DNA of 64,000 nt from Rhizobium gallicum bv. gallicum R602sp (GTDB lineage: Bacteria > Pseudomonadota > Alphaproteobacteria > Rhizobiales > Rhizobiaceae). Under the pieces are notes generated by a model. That model had not been told where the DNA came from. It was given only the letters and a program-made list of their open reading frames with translations, and made no database searches. Below, piece after piece: positions 25,124 to 34,328 of this stretch (its first letter is position 1; every line of letters starts with the position of its first letter). The position numbers and the translations under genes are program-made. The stretch covers positions 1,860,001 through 1,924,000 of the forward strand of contig NZ_CP006880.1 of NCBI RefSeq assembly GCF_000816845.1. The letters run 5' to 3'.

Positions 25124-26773
25124 ATGAAAGTTTCTAATGTGGCTGCGTCTATGAACGGTCAAGCTGCTGAACTTGTTTCTTATTATGGGAATAGCCTACG
25201 ACTGTTAAAATGCTCTGCAAAGGTTGCGCAGGCCTATAGAATCGTGGCCGCGGCCGACGCGACTCTTTGGCAGGTATATCCAGAGCTGCTCGACCCCGAC
25301 CGCAAATCGCTTGTCGAGGCCGTGCTTGCCGGCGGCATCCCGTGCAATATTGCGATTGAACCTGGCGCGTCCAATGAGGGGCGCAATCTTCTCCTTTTCA
25401 GCACCGAACGGGGACTCGGCGTCATCGAGACGCGAGACGAGGCGGCTCGTTCGAAGGTGCCGCATGGAGATGCAGATCGAGCTTTGCTTCTTCATCAGGC
25501 CAGGCATGACGCATTGACGGGACTGGCCAACCGTCGCCAGTTCAGCAGCGACCTTCAGGCGAATCTCCCGATGCTTGCCGGGTACAAGCTTGCATTGATG
25601 CAGATCGATCTCGATGACTTCAAGCCGGTCAACGACACCCTTGGCCATGGCGCCGGCGATATCGTGCTCAAGATGACGGCGGAACGGATCCAATCCGTTC
25701 TCCGCGACGGTGAGACCGCCTACAGGCTCGCAGGCGATGAATTTGCCGTCATTCAATCCTGTGACGACCAGCCCGCTGAAGCAGAGCGTCTGGCCGAATC
25801 CTTGGTCCGGGCGTTCAAAGATCCGTTTACCATCGACGGGATCAGTGTGTTTGTAGGCGCGAGCGTAGGAATTGCCATTGCCCCGATAGACGGCAACGAC
25901 GGCGAACAATTGATGAAGGCCGCCGACATTGCGCTCTACGCAGCCAAGAATGACGGACGCGGCCGGGCGAGAACGTTTAACCGCTCGATGATGATTATGC
26001 TGGAACAGCGTGAGCTGCTGAGGCGCAGCTTACGTGTTGCCCTCCAGGAACAACAGTTCTTTATTGAGTATCAACCGCTCGTCGAGATTGCGGACGGGAT
26101 CATAGGATTCGAGGCCCTGCTGCGCTGGCGTCACCCTTATGCTGGCGTTGTTCCACCCAGTCTTTTCATTCCCATGGCCGAAGCCGACGGCCTGATGGGC
26201 GATATTGGAGCGTGGGTGCTGGAAAACGCCTGCCGCCAGGCGTCAACATGGCCCTCGCATTTTATTGTATCGGTCAATCTTTCTCCGGCGGAATTTCTAA
26301 TCGGTGGTTTCACCGATCGCGTAGCGGAAATCCTGGACCAGGTCGGACTCGAGGCCGATAGACTGGAACTCGAAATAACCGAAACCGTCTTGCTTGAGCG
26401 CACGACCAATAATCTCGACACGCTCCACACCCTGGAGGTCTTGGGCACCCGGATCGCGCTCGACGACTTTGGCACTCGCTATTCGTCCCTGAGCTACTTG
26501 CAGAACTTCCCGTTCGACACGATCAAGATCGACAAGCACTTCATCAACGATGTCGAGACGAACCCGAGGAGCCAGACGATCGTGCGCTTCATCATCGGCC
26601 TTGCGCATGGATTGGGGATGCGGGTTACGGCCGAAGGCGTCGAAACAGCCGGTCAAGCCGCTTGGCTTGGCAGAAAAAAATGCGACAGACTGCAAGGAAC
26701 CTTCTTGGGCGCCCCGATGTCTGCCGAAGCGATTGGCGATTTTCTGCGTCAATCCTCGTTCGAGATGCTTTAA
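25124..26773 (+). CDS. GGDEF-EAL cyclic-di-GMP turnover protein
   Basis: 549 residues. The start chosen has GAGGTGGGG directly upstream; an ATG 24 bases earlier lacks one. Residues 1-120 form an unassigned sensory region without membrane spans. The GGDEF domain (about 125-290) has DALTGLANRRQF, DLDDFKPVND and AGDEF (203-207); the RxxD inhibitory site is not conserved. The EAL domain (about 300-545) has EALLRWRHP (EAL 330-332), NLSPAEF, ELEITE and AEGVE, but the loop-6 motif reads DDFGTRYSSL, with Arg for the usual Gly. Either or both activities may remain. Cytoplasmic. Confidence 0.92.
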   Translation: MKVSNVAASMNGQAAELVSYYGNSLRLLKCSAKVAQAYRIVAAADATLWQVYPELLDPDRKSLVEAVLAGGIPCNIAIEPGASNEGRNLLLFSTERGLGVIETRDEAARSKVPHGDADRALLLHQARHDALTGLANRRQFSSDLQANLPMLAGYKLALMQIDLDDFKPVNDTLGHGAGDIVLKMTAERIQSVLRDGETAYRLAGDEFAVIQSCDDQPAEAERLAESLVRAFKDPFTIDGISVFVGASVGIAIAPIDGNDGEQLMKAADIALYAAKNDGRGRARTFNRSMMIMLEQRELLRRSLRVALQEQQFFIEYQPLVEIADGIIGFEALLRWRHPYAGVVPPSLFIPMAEADGLMGDIGAWVLENACRQASTWPSHFIVSVNLSPAEFLIGGFTDRVAEILDQVGLEADRLELEITETVLLERTTNNLDTLHTLEVLGTRIALDDFGTRYSSLSYLQNFPFDTIKIDKHFINDVETNPRSQTIVRFIIGLAHGLGMRVTAEGVETAGQAAWLGRKKCDRLQGTFLGAPMSAEAIGDFLRQSSFEML

Positions 26774-27000
26774 GCTCTACCAACCGCGCTCCCGCCCGAA
26801 GGTCGTCCTTCGACCTCAAATCACACATAGGCGATGCGCGCACCGTCCGTTCGTCAAGCGGAAAAAGCCGCAAGGCAGCCAAAGATGCGGTTCGACACGA
26901 ACAACTATCAGGACCTCGTTTGACGGCCCCTGAATCGCATCATCAGTCCAAATTCAGCGAGACCAGCGCCGCCCACCGGCGTGACGATCGCAGTTTCTTG
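26774..27000. other. Intergenic region between convergent genes
   Basis: Nothing recognised between the ends of the GGDEF-EAL and xthA genes. Confidence 0.5.
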
Positions 27001-27774
27001 TCAATCGCGGATTTCTATCCAAACTGGTGCGTGATCACTCGCGTGCGGTAGCGATCGGACAGACTTGTCGACGCCCGCAGCGACCAGATCGTCGGCCAAC
27101 GATGCGTTTAGCAAAAAGTGATCGATCCGAAGGCCGGCGTCGCGAGCGAACGCGTTGCGAAAATATTTCCAGAATGTGTAGATGCGTTGATCAGGATAGA
27201 GATGCCGGATCGCATCGGTCCAGCCCTGCGAAACAAGATCAGCGTAGGCCGCCCTCACCTCGGGCCGGAACAAAGCGTCGTCGCGCCATCGCTCAGGGGC
27301 GTAGACGTCGATATCGGTCGGCATGACGTTGAAATCACCTATCAGCGCGCTTGGAACATCAAGTTCGAGAAGCTCGGCAGCGTAGCTTTTAAGGCGCTCG
27401 AACCAACGGAGCTTATAGTCGAATTTCGGGCCCGGCGCCGGATTGCCGTTGGGAAGATAGATGCACCCGATGATGATGCCGTCGATGACCGCTTCAATAT
27501 ATCGGCTATGCGTGTCGTCAGGATCGCCGGGCAGACCACGCCTGGTTTTTACAGGCTGCTTTCCTTTGGCCAGGATGGCGACACCGTTCCAGCTCTTCTG
27601 GCCGTGCCAGATGGCGCCGTATCCCGCCTTCTCAAGCGCGCGGCGCGGGAACTTTTCGTCAGGTGTTTTCAGCTCCTGCAGACATGCAATATCCGGCGAG
27701 GTTTCCTTCAGCCAGCGCAGGAGAACATCGAGCCGGCCGTTTATACCGTTGACGTTGAAGGTCGCGATTTTCAC
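27001..27774 (-). CDS. xthA: Exodeoxyribonuclease III
   Basis: 257 residues of the exonuclease-endonuclease-phosphatase fold: MKIATFNVNGINGRLDVLL (metal-binding Asn), IACLQELKTPDEKFP (catalytic Glu), YLPNGNP, ALIGDFNVMPTDIDVY (catalytic Asp-x-Asn), LRIDHFLLN and SDHAPVWIEI (catalytic Asp-His). Length and motifs match bacterial XthA, which cuts at abasic sites and removes 3' blocking groups in base excision repair. This is probably an additional plasmid-type copy. It lies two bases after a small gene on the same strand, forming a two-gene operon. Confidence 0.95.
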   Translation of the reverse strand: MKIATFNVNGINGRLDVLLRWLKETSPDIACLQELKTPDEKFPRRALEKAGYGAIWHGQKSWNGVAILAKGKQPVKTRRGLPGDPDDTHSRYIEAVIDGIIIGCIYLPNGNPAPGPKFDYKLRWFERLKSYAAELLELDVPSALIGDFNVMPTDIDVYAPERWRDDALFRPEVRAAYADLVSQGWTDAIRHLYPDQRIYTFWKYFRNAFARDAGLRIDHFLLNASLADDLVAAGVDKSVRSLPHASDHAPVWIEIRD

Positions 27775-27776
27775 GG

Positions 27777-27959
27777 CTAATCAGAGCTCGGTGTGGCCGT
27801 TGGACGGTCACATTCCCCGACCATTGGCTCGTCTTTCGCCTTGTGACGGCAATCGGCGAAAGCCAAGCCGCCGACGTTGCTCCCCTCAAACCGTTCCTTC
27901 TCGTTGCCCCGGGCGTAGCGTTCCTCGGACCTGGCATCGGTGAGCTTGCGCTTGATCAT
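27777..27959 (-). CDS. Small charged hypothetical protein upstream of xthA
   Basis: 60 residues from an ATG with AGGAGG nine bases upstream. MIKRKLTDARSEERYARGNE then KERFEGSNVGGLAFADCRHK and an acidic/proline tail. No family known to me. The stop is two bases before the xthA ATG, so the two are almost certainly co-transcribed and xthA may depend on translational coupling. Confidence 0.65.
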   Translation of the reverse strand: MIKRKLTDARSEERYARGNEKERFEGSNVGGLAFADCRHKAKDEPMVGECDRPTATPSSD

Positions 27960-28325
27960 GTCATTTCATCCTCCTGGCTGCCGTCCCATTCACAACGCAT
28001 GTCGCGGCAATAAGATGCATTAAATCAAAGGCATGTTCTTGGCGTGTTAGGCGCGGGACTGAGCGCCGCCGAGCCATTGCGGGCATTTTGTGTTAAGATA
28101 GGCAGCCCGCTGGCCGAAATGGTGTTGCCTTTCAGCGTTTCGAACGGGAACATTTGAACGCCCGACGTTGCGTAATGGATTTCCGGCCGGGTAGTAGTTC
28201 GCGCCCCTGATACGTGGCCATGCGCCGTCCTCCATGACCCACAATCGGCTAGCGCAGGAACTATCGTTTTTTGTCATGCGTTCATTTGCCGGACGTGGTC
28301 GCTAACGTCCCTCTTCGTCACATTA
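27960..28325. other. Upstream region of the xthA operon
   Basis: Contains GTTC-TTGGCGT-GTTA (28035-28049), one base off the LexA consensus. A minus-strand frame of 76 codons (28047-28277) ends in a protein-like stretch (FGQRAAYLNTKCPQWLGG) but has no ribosome-binding site. Confidence 0.4.
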
Positions 28326-28349
28326 GCCCGCCGTGGCGGGCATTTTTTT
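28326..28349 (+). terminator. Rho-independent terminator
   Basis: GCCCGCC-GT-GGCGGGC followed by ATTTTTTT. No plus-strand gene ends nearby, so it may close an unrecognised short transcript from about 28050-28320. Confidence 0.7.
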
Positions 28350-29065
28350 GGGCATACGGAGACGGCTTCGGGCCCTAAAGATTGAGTGGGTGATCGTTGG
28401 GCGTGCTTCCACAAATATTGCGCTCCCCCGCCTGGATGGGGCCGATGCATCGCTTGCGATCGGATTTCGGGCGAATTCCGTCCGCGGGACGCTTCTTGCA
28501 ACCTTCACGATAAGCGTCCGCAAAGGGACGCCCTGACAGTTGCCAATGCCGATGCCGCAAGCGTTCCATCATCCACCGTGGCGTGCCCTCGTGCAGCAAT
28601 GGTTTTGCAAGAGAGCGTGCGAAAGCGCCAGAGGGCCAAGACGGGTATTTGTGAAGCTACAAAAATGTGGGGGAGAATTACCCAAAAGAGGTAATTCGAT
28701 TTGGCGGGGACTCATGTTAAGAAAAACTAACGCGGCAGTTGTATTTGGTCGTCGCGAGTTGGGCGGGTCGCATCGGCGGATGCGGCCTGTCTCGTTTTCA
28801 AGCCCCTGCGGGGCCGGCTGCTGTCCAAAAGCGTCGCCTGAACCCTCGAGCCACGTAACTGCTCAGCCGTTTTCCGCGGCAGGTGGATCGCACATCGAGC
28901 CCCGATTGCGGGTGGCTCTCGCCGCGGGGCGATCGTGATGTGGGAACCGGACTGGCCAGCTTCATCGGAGCACATGCTCACAGTGTTAACGACGTTGAGG
29001 AATCGTGACTCGACTCATCCCTGACCTCGATGGTTCTATTTGAGAACAGGTTGGGGAGTTGGTCG
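28350..29065. other. No confident gene
   Basis: Several overlapping open frames of 70-130 codons exist on both strands, but all are Arg/Pro/Ser-rich without families or good ribosome-binding sites. Confidence 0.45.
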
Positions 29066-29194
29066 ATGGGATATGAGTGGGATGACGCCCGCGAGCGTCG
29101 GGCTTACGCTATAAAGGTCGTCTCGATAGTGCTGGCATCAGCGGTGACGGCAGGAGTTCCAACTTGGATCGTTGCAAAAGCCATGGGGCTTTGA
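29066..29194 (+). CDS. 42-aa single-span membrane peptide
   Basis: The ATG has GGGGAG eight bases upstream. The peptide has a charged head, GYEWDDARERRAYAIKVV, followed by one span, IVLASAVTAGVPTWIVAKAM. Peptides of this WDDAR...membrane type recur in rhizobial genomes among stress-induced genes. Function unknown. Confidence 0.6.
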   Translation: MGYEWDDARERRAYAIKVVSIVLASAVTAGVPTWIVAKAMGL

Positions 29195-29552
29195 AAGCGT
29201 AGCGATCAATTCCTCAGAGGCCGGGCTCGGCGATACCCGCCGTGACGTTTGCGTCTTTCCCGTTGCCTGTCGCGTCGGTATCGGCCGCAAGGAGCTTCGC
29301 GACGGCTTGCACTGAATTTCGTGCGTGAAACGCTCCCGTGCCGACACGACCACTTTGAAGCGAGGTCAACGGACATTTGATTTTCGATGGATCAAACTGG
29401 AGCCTGAAACTCGAGGGGACACAATCGGCGGCTATCGCTGAAAGCCCCCGGTTCTCAAATGTCTCTATTCTGCAGCGTCGCAGATGAGACTCCGACCCTT
29501 GCGCCAGAAATTTCCTGATTTTTCAGCAGCGCGAAGCTTGTGATATTTGCTG
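29195..29552. other. No gene seen
   Basis: No coding frame, hairpin with T run or repeat that I can support. Confidence 0.5.
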
Positions 29553-30170
29553 CTATCGCATGCGATCGAAGACCTCGGGCCGCAATCTTCCAGTCTGCAT
29601 CAGGTATTGCAGGGTGTACGATATCGACAGCGCGTCATCGAGAGCGTCATGCCCCTGCAATGAGGGATGTTCGACGCCATAGTAGTCGGCAAGCTTGTTG
29701 CTCGGTGTTTTCGCCAGATCCTCGACCGGCATTCCCGCCGCAATCAGGAGTTTGACGGCATTGTCGAAACGATAGGCCGGAATAGGAGGCCGAACACCTA
29801 CGACATAGCAACTGATCGCGACCATATTCAATTCGTCCTTACCCCATGACCAAAACCGAGCACCCTCCGAGAAGCTGTCGACGTCTGCAAGAGCTTCTTG
29901 CAAAGTCACGCCTTCAGCGTCGATGCGCCCTTCAGTAATGCCGGTCAGCTTGGTAAAGAACGGGGCGATTGCATATCTGTCACCAAACCTGTCGATGGGC
30001 CGGACGTAGGCTTTGTATGTGTCCAAGAGAGGAAAATCACCTTCTAGCCCGAGCTTGACGGCCCCGATCTGCGCGATAACGGGATCGGGATCGTGGGCCG
30101 CGCACCAAAATCTGTGTTGCGAGCCTTCGAGGCAAAGAAATTCGCAGTCAAATATGATTGCAATCTTCAT
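29553..30170 (-). CDS. DEDDh-type 3'-5' exonuclease
   Basis: 205 residues, starting at the ATG of MKIAIIFDCEFLCLEG. The DEDDh signature is visible: IFDCEF (Asp and Glu of motif I), FWSWGKDELN (motif II region) and GHDALDDALS (His and Asp of motif III). It matches the RNase T/DNA polymerase III epsilon-like exonuclease superfamily but lacks any polymerase or helicase domain. Substrate could be DNA or RNA ends. It is a single gene on the minus strand, in a neighbourhood with xthA and SRAP, which favours a repair or stress role. Confidence 0.85.
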   Translation of the reverse strand: MKIAIIFDCEFLCLEGSQHRFWCAAHDPDPVIAQIGAVKLGLEGDFPLLDTYKAYVRPIDRFGDRYAIAPFFTKLTGITEGRIDAEGVTLQEALADVDSFSEGARFWSWGKDELNMVAISCYVVGVRPPIPAYRFDNAVKLLIAAGMPVEDLAKTPSNKLADYYGVEHPSLQGHDALDDALSISYTLQYLMQTGRLRPEVFDRMR

Positions 30171-30315
30171 GATCACCGTCGCTCTTCGGCGCGTCCCTTG
30201 GCAGCAGGAATATGATGTTTCCGTGAAACCGACGACGATGCTCGGCGACTAACTCCGGCACCATAACTGATTTGGGATTTTCGAAAAGGTCTGGCCGTCA
30301 TGGTGCAGACGGCGG

Positions 30316-30582
30316 TCACAACGTTTGCGATAATTCATTGCGGACTTTTTGCACGCCCCTGGTTTGCTGAGCAACCTCCGCGGCCTTGGAAATCTCGGCG
30401 CGGCCGGAGACCCAGCCGGAAAGAGTGATCTCGGCTCCGTGAGCCGATACGAAAATATAGGTCGGATCGATATCGGCGGCACATGCCAACGCGTCGTAAA
30501 CGGCCGATTCGATATCAGCCGCTTCGGGAAGTGCTGTTGCGGCGCGGGCTACCACACCCAGATCTTTTCTATCGACTGACAT
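30316..30582 (-). CDS. BON-domain protein
   Basis: 88 residues from an ATG with GGAGACAAGG just upstream. After a short lead comes one BON domain: IESAVYDALACAADIDPTYI, FVSAHGAEITLSGWVSGRAE, ISKAAEVAQQTRGVQKVRNE. BON domains bind phospholipid or attach to membranes and commonly appear in osmotic-stress proteins such as OsmY and in rhizobial stress regulons. There is no signal peptide, so this copy is probably cytoplasmic. Confidence 0.88.
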   Translation of the reverse strand: MSVDRKDLGVVARAATALPEAADIESAVYDALACAADIDPTYIFVSAHGAEITLSGWVSGRAEISKAAEVAQQTRGVQKVRNELSQTL

Positions 30583-30661
30583 ACCTTGTCTCCAGGGCTT
30601 ATCTAAGGTTCTCGACCACACCCGTCCTTGCGGGACACTGACCGCCTATAGATCTGACGGG

Positions 30662-30928
30662 CTATCGACGGATGTCCTGTGCCGTCAGTGTGTAATTGTT
30701 TCTGCGGCTACGGTTATAGGCTTTGGATGCGGCCTCCAGAATCGATGGTCGCTCTGCGTCGAACGCATCGAGGCACTCAATCTCGGACCGACTAGGTTGG
30801 TCCGTGGACCGCAGGGCGGTCGCTTCGATCAGAAATCGGACTTCGAACATTCCATCGTAGCCCAAGAAGCGGACCCCCTTCCGATTTTCATCGAAACTGC
30901 GACTTCTATTTGGGAAGCTGAGGGGCAT
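30662..30928 (-). CDS. DUF1488 family protein
   Basis: 88 residues. MPLSFPNRSRSFDENRKGVR, FLGYDGMFEVRFLIEATAL and FDAERPSILEAASKAYNR give the characteristic DUF1488 layout, where a short beta-rich part is followed by helices. Function is unknown; members are common on rhizobial plasmids. The ATG overlaps the stop of the preceding gene (TAATG), so translation is coupled. Confidence 0.85.
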   Translation of the reverse strand: MPLSFPNRSRSFDENRKGVRFLGYDGMFEVRFLIEATALRSTDQPSRSEIECLDAFDAERPSILEAASKAYNRSRRNNYTLTAQDIRR

Positions 30929-31281
30929 TACCGCTTCTTTCCATCAGGATTTGATTGTGTTGATACTTGATCAGAACGATCAGCCGGGGATGGCGCGGCA
31001 GGAATTGCGCTTGGCCTCCCACGGCGCCCATTCATCGAAGGCTTCAGACCACGTATGACCGGCGCAAAGGCTTGCTCGCTGCGGTTGAGAAGCGCAAACA
31101 GCAACCCGGCCTCACCGATATGTGTGTTCAGCACATGCCCGATGAGAAACTTCGTCGCGCTCAGAATGACCGGGCGGTCCTCGATCGGGCGAAGTTCATA
31201 AACGCCGGCTTTCGCGAGGACACGATCCATCGTGCTCATAGTGGCGGTCGTCAGATGACTGGAGAGTTTAGGGGACGACAT
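30928..31281 (-). CDS. Hypothetical protein upstream of and coupled to DUF1488
   Basis: 117 residues from an ATG with AGGAGG seven bases upstream. The first 70 residues are ordered-looking (STMDRVLAKAGVYELRPIED, VILSATKFLIGHVLNTHIGE, AGLLFALLNRSEQAFAPVI); the rest is a Pro/Ser/Arg tail. Function unknown. The leader GCCCCGACAGGAGGACGGTAA resembles those of the small AIQGLP and membrane-peptide genes. It forms a two-gene operon with the DUF1488 gene. Confidence 0.65.
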   Translation of the reverse strand: MSSPKLSSHLTTATMSTMDRVLAKAGVYELRPIEDRPVILSATKFLIGHVLNTHIGEAGLLFALLNRSEQAFAPVIRGLKPSMNGRRGRPSAIPAAPSPADRSDQVSTQSNPDGKKR

Positions 31282-31545
31282 TTACCGTCCTCCTGTCGGG
31301 GCTTCGAAAGACCGATCCGAAAAGATGGCGCCCGTTCCAACATGCTACCATTGCCTTTATATGGGGACGCCGGCCGGCATTGCAACGACTGCTTGGATCA
31401 AATAAAAATTGCACGAGCCGGATAGCGTTCAATCGCCGGTCGCCGGCGAGTGCATTCGCAGCTTTATGGGACGCATTGCCAAAACCTGCCTGTCAACTTG
31501 CCTGCGCGCTCAACCGAACGGGTCCCCGGATACCGATCCTAACGC

Positions 31546-31570
31546 GGAACCTACGGACCCTTGGGTCGTT
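31546..31570 (+). promoter_or_regulatory. EcfG/RpoE2-type promoter for the DUF3072 gene
   Basis: GGAAC (31546-31550), 16 bases, CGTT (31567-31570), then the ribosome-binding site and ATG at 31599. Confidence 0.78.
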
Positions 31571-31598
31571 TCATCAACGCAACCGAGGAGGTCAGGCA

Positions 31599-31817
31599 AT
31601 GACTAAGACGGCAGATACGACCAATTCGAACCTGGAAAAGGATCCTGAAGACTGGGTCAGCGGCGACGAGCCTATGACAGGAGCCCAGCAATCCTACCTG
31701 AAGACGCTGTCCGAGCAGGCGAACGCCCCGGAGCTTTTCTCGATGAAACTGACGAAAGCAGAAGCCTCGAAACGGATCGACGAGCTCCGTTCGAAACTTG
31801 GCCTTCCAGACCGATGA
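31599..31817 (+). CDS. DUF3072 family protein
   Basis: 72 residues from an ATG with GAGGAGG eight bases upstream. After an acidic head, the domain reads PMTGAQQSYLKTLSEQANAP then MKLTKAEASKRIDELRSKLG, the whole of DUF3072, a short helical module without known activity. An EcfG promoter lies 29 bases upstream, so it is expected to be part of the general stress response. Confidence 0.9.
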   Translation: MTKTADTTNSNLEKDPEDWVSGDEPMTGAQQSYLKTLSEQANAPELFSMKLTKAEASKRIDELRSKLGLPDR

Positions 31818-32186
31818 GACATTCAGGCACAGCACTCGTGTACCCTTAATCTTTCGGTCTCGGTGCTCAGTAGCGTATGCTTCGTTGGCATCCGCGTGTG
31901 CCTTTTGACGAGATCGTATCGTGCCCTTGATCTCCTGGGCAGGCACGTTACTGACGAGAACCGAATTCGGATCAGCATCTACTCATTGCGTGCACCTGTT
32001 CTATCGCGCAACCGTGTCACCACGGTCATGCCCTGAGCCGGAGGCGCCGTGGCAATAGTCGCATTGCATTGCGCCCCTTGCACCGGCATACGAGCGAGAG
32101 GCTTCTAGATGAACAGCGTCAGACGTTGCTCAAAGGCAAAATGGCGCGTTAAATAGAGCTCTTGAGAATTTCGAGTGAGCCCTGAC
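31818..32186. other. No gene seen
   Basis: Intergenic. Contains the terminal part of a minus-strand frame antisense to the DUF3072 gene, which I judge non-coding. Confidence 0.5.
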
Positions 32187-32903
32187 ATGTGCGGACGCGT
32201 ATTCATCAAAACCAACCTCGAAAGCATGATGAACGCCTTTGCTTTCGCCGATCGCAAAGGCGTGCTCGGCATGGCCAACCAGTTCCCGCGGTATAACGGC
32301 GCCCCGTCGCTCGACTATCCGATCATCATCAGGGAAATGGTGCGCGAACCGGATGTCATGGGACCGGTGTTCGTCAGCGCCGGCTGGGGCTTGATACCTG
32401 GATGGATGAAACCGGGAGGGCGGCCTCAGGTCAATGTCCGCTCAGAAGGTATCGCCAGGAACAGCAAATTCAAGGTTGCCTATCGCGCTCGCCGCTGCCT
32501 TGTTCCAATCGACGGTTTCTTCGAATGGAAGGACATCTTAGGCACGGGCAAGAACAAGCAACCGTATGCCGTCGCCATGAAGTCAGGAGCACCCTTCGCA
32601 CTTGCCGGCGTCTGGGAAACTTGGCGTAATGCGGCCAACGTCGATGTTCGCACCTTCGCCATCATCACCTGCCCGGCAAATGCAACGATGGCTGCGATTC
32701 ATGACCGCATGCCGGTCATTCTGCATCCAGAGGACTACGAGCGCTGGCTGTCGCCGGAGCCGGAGCCCGATGATCTGATGAGGCCGTTCCCCTCCGAACT
32801 GATGACCATGTGGCCGATCGGACAAGCCGTAGGCTCACCCAAAAACGACACGCCGGACATTATAGAGCAGATCAATCCTGATCCAGAACCGCCTATGTTG
32901 TGA
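32187..32903 (+). CDS. SRAP (SOS response-associated peptidase, YedK/HMCES-like)
   Basis: 238 residues. The start is fixed by the chemistry: MCGRVF leaves Cys2 as the N-terminal nucleophile after Met removal, so the upstream GTG is rejected. Further SRAP residues are the Asn in QVNVRSEGIARNSKF, the Glu in PIDGFFEWKD and the His in AAIHDRMPVIL. SRAP proteins form a thiazolidine cross-link with abasic sites in single-stranded DNA and shield them. No LexA box was seen directly upstream. It is monocistronic. Confidence 0.95.
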   Translation: MCGRVFIKTNLESMMNAFAFADRKGVLGMANQFPRYNGAPSLDYPIIIREMVREPDVMGPVFVSAGWGLIPGWMKPGGRPQVNVRSEGIARNSKFKVAYRARRCLVPIDGFFEWKDILGTGKNKQPYAVAMKSGAPFALAGVWETWRNAANVDVRTFAIITCPANATMAAIHDRMPVILHPEDYERWLSPEPEPDDLMRPFPSELMTMWPIGQAVGSPKNDTPDIIEQINPDPEPPML

Positions 32904-33274
32904 GAATTCCTACGAGCGGCTGCTTTCAACGATGCAGGGCGTTTGGCCTCGACAAAAAGAGGATGGACGCATGACAGAGCGGTTGGCTCGACACAGTTGG
33001 AGAACTTGTGAAGAGAACCGACAGGTTCATCACGCCCTGCGGCTCGCCGCGATTGGTCGCGCCCACCCAATGGATGTCTAGTCGCAACAGGAAATTGCGG
33101 CCGTTGCGCGCTTGCGCTGTTGATGAGTTTGCGGCTGCTACGCCCTTCGTCCTGGCCCATTGAGCCGGCGCCCAAGACCATTAATTAAGACCTTGCTAAT
33201 TTTATGATGTTGAAGCAACCTCTAAGGTTCGCCCCGTTTCGTGGGCTTCGCTGCCTTCAGCGAAAGGAGGTTCT
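32904..33274. other. Intergenic; possible minus-strand remnant
   Basis: The minus strand near 32940-33100 reads NGRNFLLRLDIHWVGATN and GEPQGVMNLSVLF in one frame, which looks like a decayed gene fragment; no start or family was assigned. Confidence 0.4.
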
Positions 33275-33559
33275 ATGTCGTCCGACATCCATTACATGCC
33301 ATACGGCTGCCGCGCGGAACAAGACGGCAAATGGACGGTATTTGATACCGTCACCGGCTATCCCGCCATGATAGGATGCAAGCAACTGACTGATCTAACT
33401 GAAAAAAATGCCACTGAACTGATGGACATCCTCAACCGGAACACTGTTGGGTCCAAATGGCAGCGCCTTCCCAGATATGCAATCCAGGGACTTCCAACAC
33501 GGATAAGCGGCATCGATCTCGACCAGAAGACGCATTCGCCGTCACCCAGGCATCAGTGA
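33275..33559 (+). CDS. Small hypothetical protein with AIQGLP motif
   Basis: 94 residues from an ATG with AAAGGAGG four bases upstream. The N-terminal part, IHYMPYGCRAEQDGKWTVFD, is unlike the 100-aa AIQGLP paralogues, but the C-terminus RLPRYAIQGLPTRISGID matches their RFAIQGLP segment. The leader also has CCCCG...GAAAGGAGG. It may be a distant member of the same group with a different N-terminal domain. Unknown function. Confidence 0.7.
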   Translation: MSSDIHYMPYGCRAEQDGKWTVFDTVTGYPAMIGCKQLTDLTEKNATELMDILNRNTVGSKWQRLPRYAIQGLPTRISGIDLDQKTHSPSPRHQ

Positions 33560-33888
33560 TCGCGTTCGCTTTTCGTAAGCGTTCGGTGTGTCTCGCTAGC
33601 GCGGCCGAATGGCCATCAGTTCAAACGCCCACCTTGTCGAAACCCGTGGCAATGGGGTGCGGCAGCAGCCCGAGACATCTGCGAATGCCCGGCTGGGCCA
33701 AACGATATCGTACGCCGCGCGGAAAGCCGCTTCTCTCCCTCATGTCCGTTGATCAGGAGCGCTGCTGGACGTCCAGCGATCGGGCTGGACCGCTTCCAGT
33801 CCGCGCCTTGTCGAGGATGCTGGACGTTCTCCCCTTGCATCGGGCGGCCGTCCATCGTTAACCTGCCTTTCTGGCGAGGGGCGGAAAT
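33560..33888. other. No gene seen
   Basis: Open frames here are low in protein character on both strands. Confidence 0.45.
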
Positions 33889-34146
33889 ATGAGTAACAGA
33901 CGTTGGGATCACCCCGTAATGATCATCTGCAGGAAGACCGGGCAGCTCTCGACCATCGCATCCACAGCCGAGGCGCTCGAGGTTCTCACGAATTCTTGGC
34001 CGATTGCGGACGGAAAGGCGTTCATGGCCGCGTTGCTGATCTGCTCCGACGTCGAAGCCGGCATCCGAGAACCTGACGAAGCCCGCGTAAGCTTCATCGC
34101 AGCAGCGAAAGAAGCAGGTGTTCCGTTCGACACCATGGGGGGTTAG
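33889..34146 (+). CDS. DUF982 family protein
   Basis: 85 residues: WDHPVMIICRKTGQLSTIAS, TAEALEVLTNSWPIADGKAF, AALLICSDVEAGIREPDEAR, VSFIAAAKEAGV. This is the complete DUF982 domain, almost confined to Rhizobiales and usually found as plasmid-borne single genes. Function unknown. GGGGCGGAAAT lies before the ATG. Confidence 0.88.
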   Translation: MSNRRWDHPVMIICRKTGQLSTIASTAEALEVLTNSWPIADGKAFMAALLICSDVEAGIREPDEARVSFIAAAKEAGVPFDTMGG

Positions 34147-34328
34147 GGAAAAAGATGCCTCCTGAAGTGCGCTTGAGGCGTTGAACAATCTTATCAGACG
34201 GCGGAATTCTGCCGCAAAACCAGCGACTTCCGGTAGCGGGGCCGAGCGACGTTGTTTCCCTTGGGCGAGCTTGGCGCTGCAGCTGAGTTTCACCGCTTTC
34301 TTTGCTCCTCACGGGCATTTCTTCCATG

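Noticed and set aside
33616..34293. Minus-strand open frame of 225 codons
   Set aside because: Antisense to the DUF982 gene and of no recognisable character.
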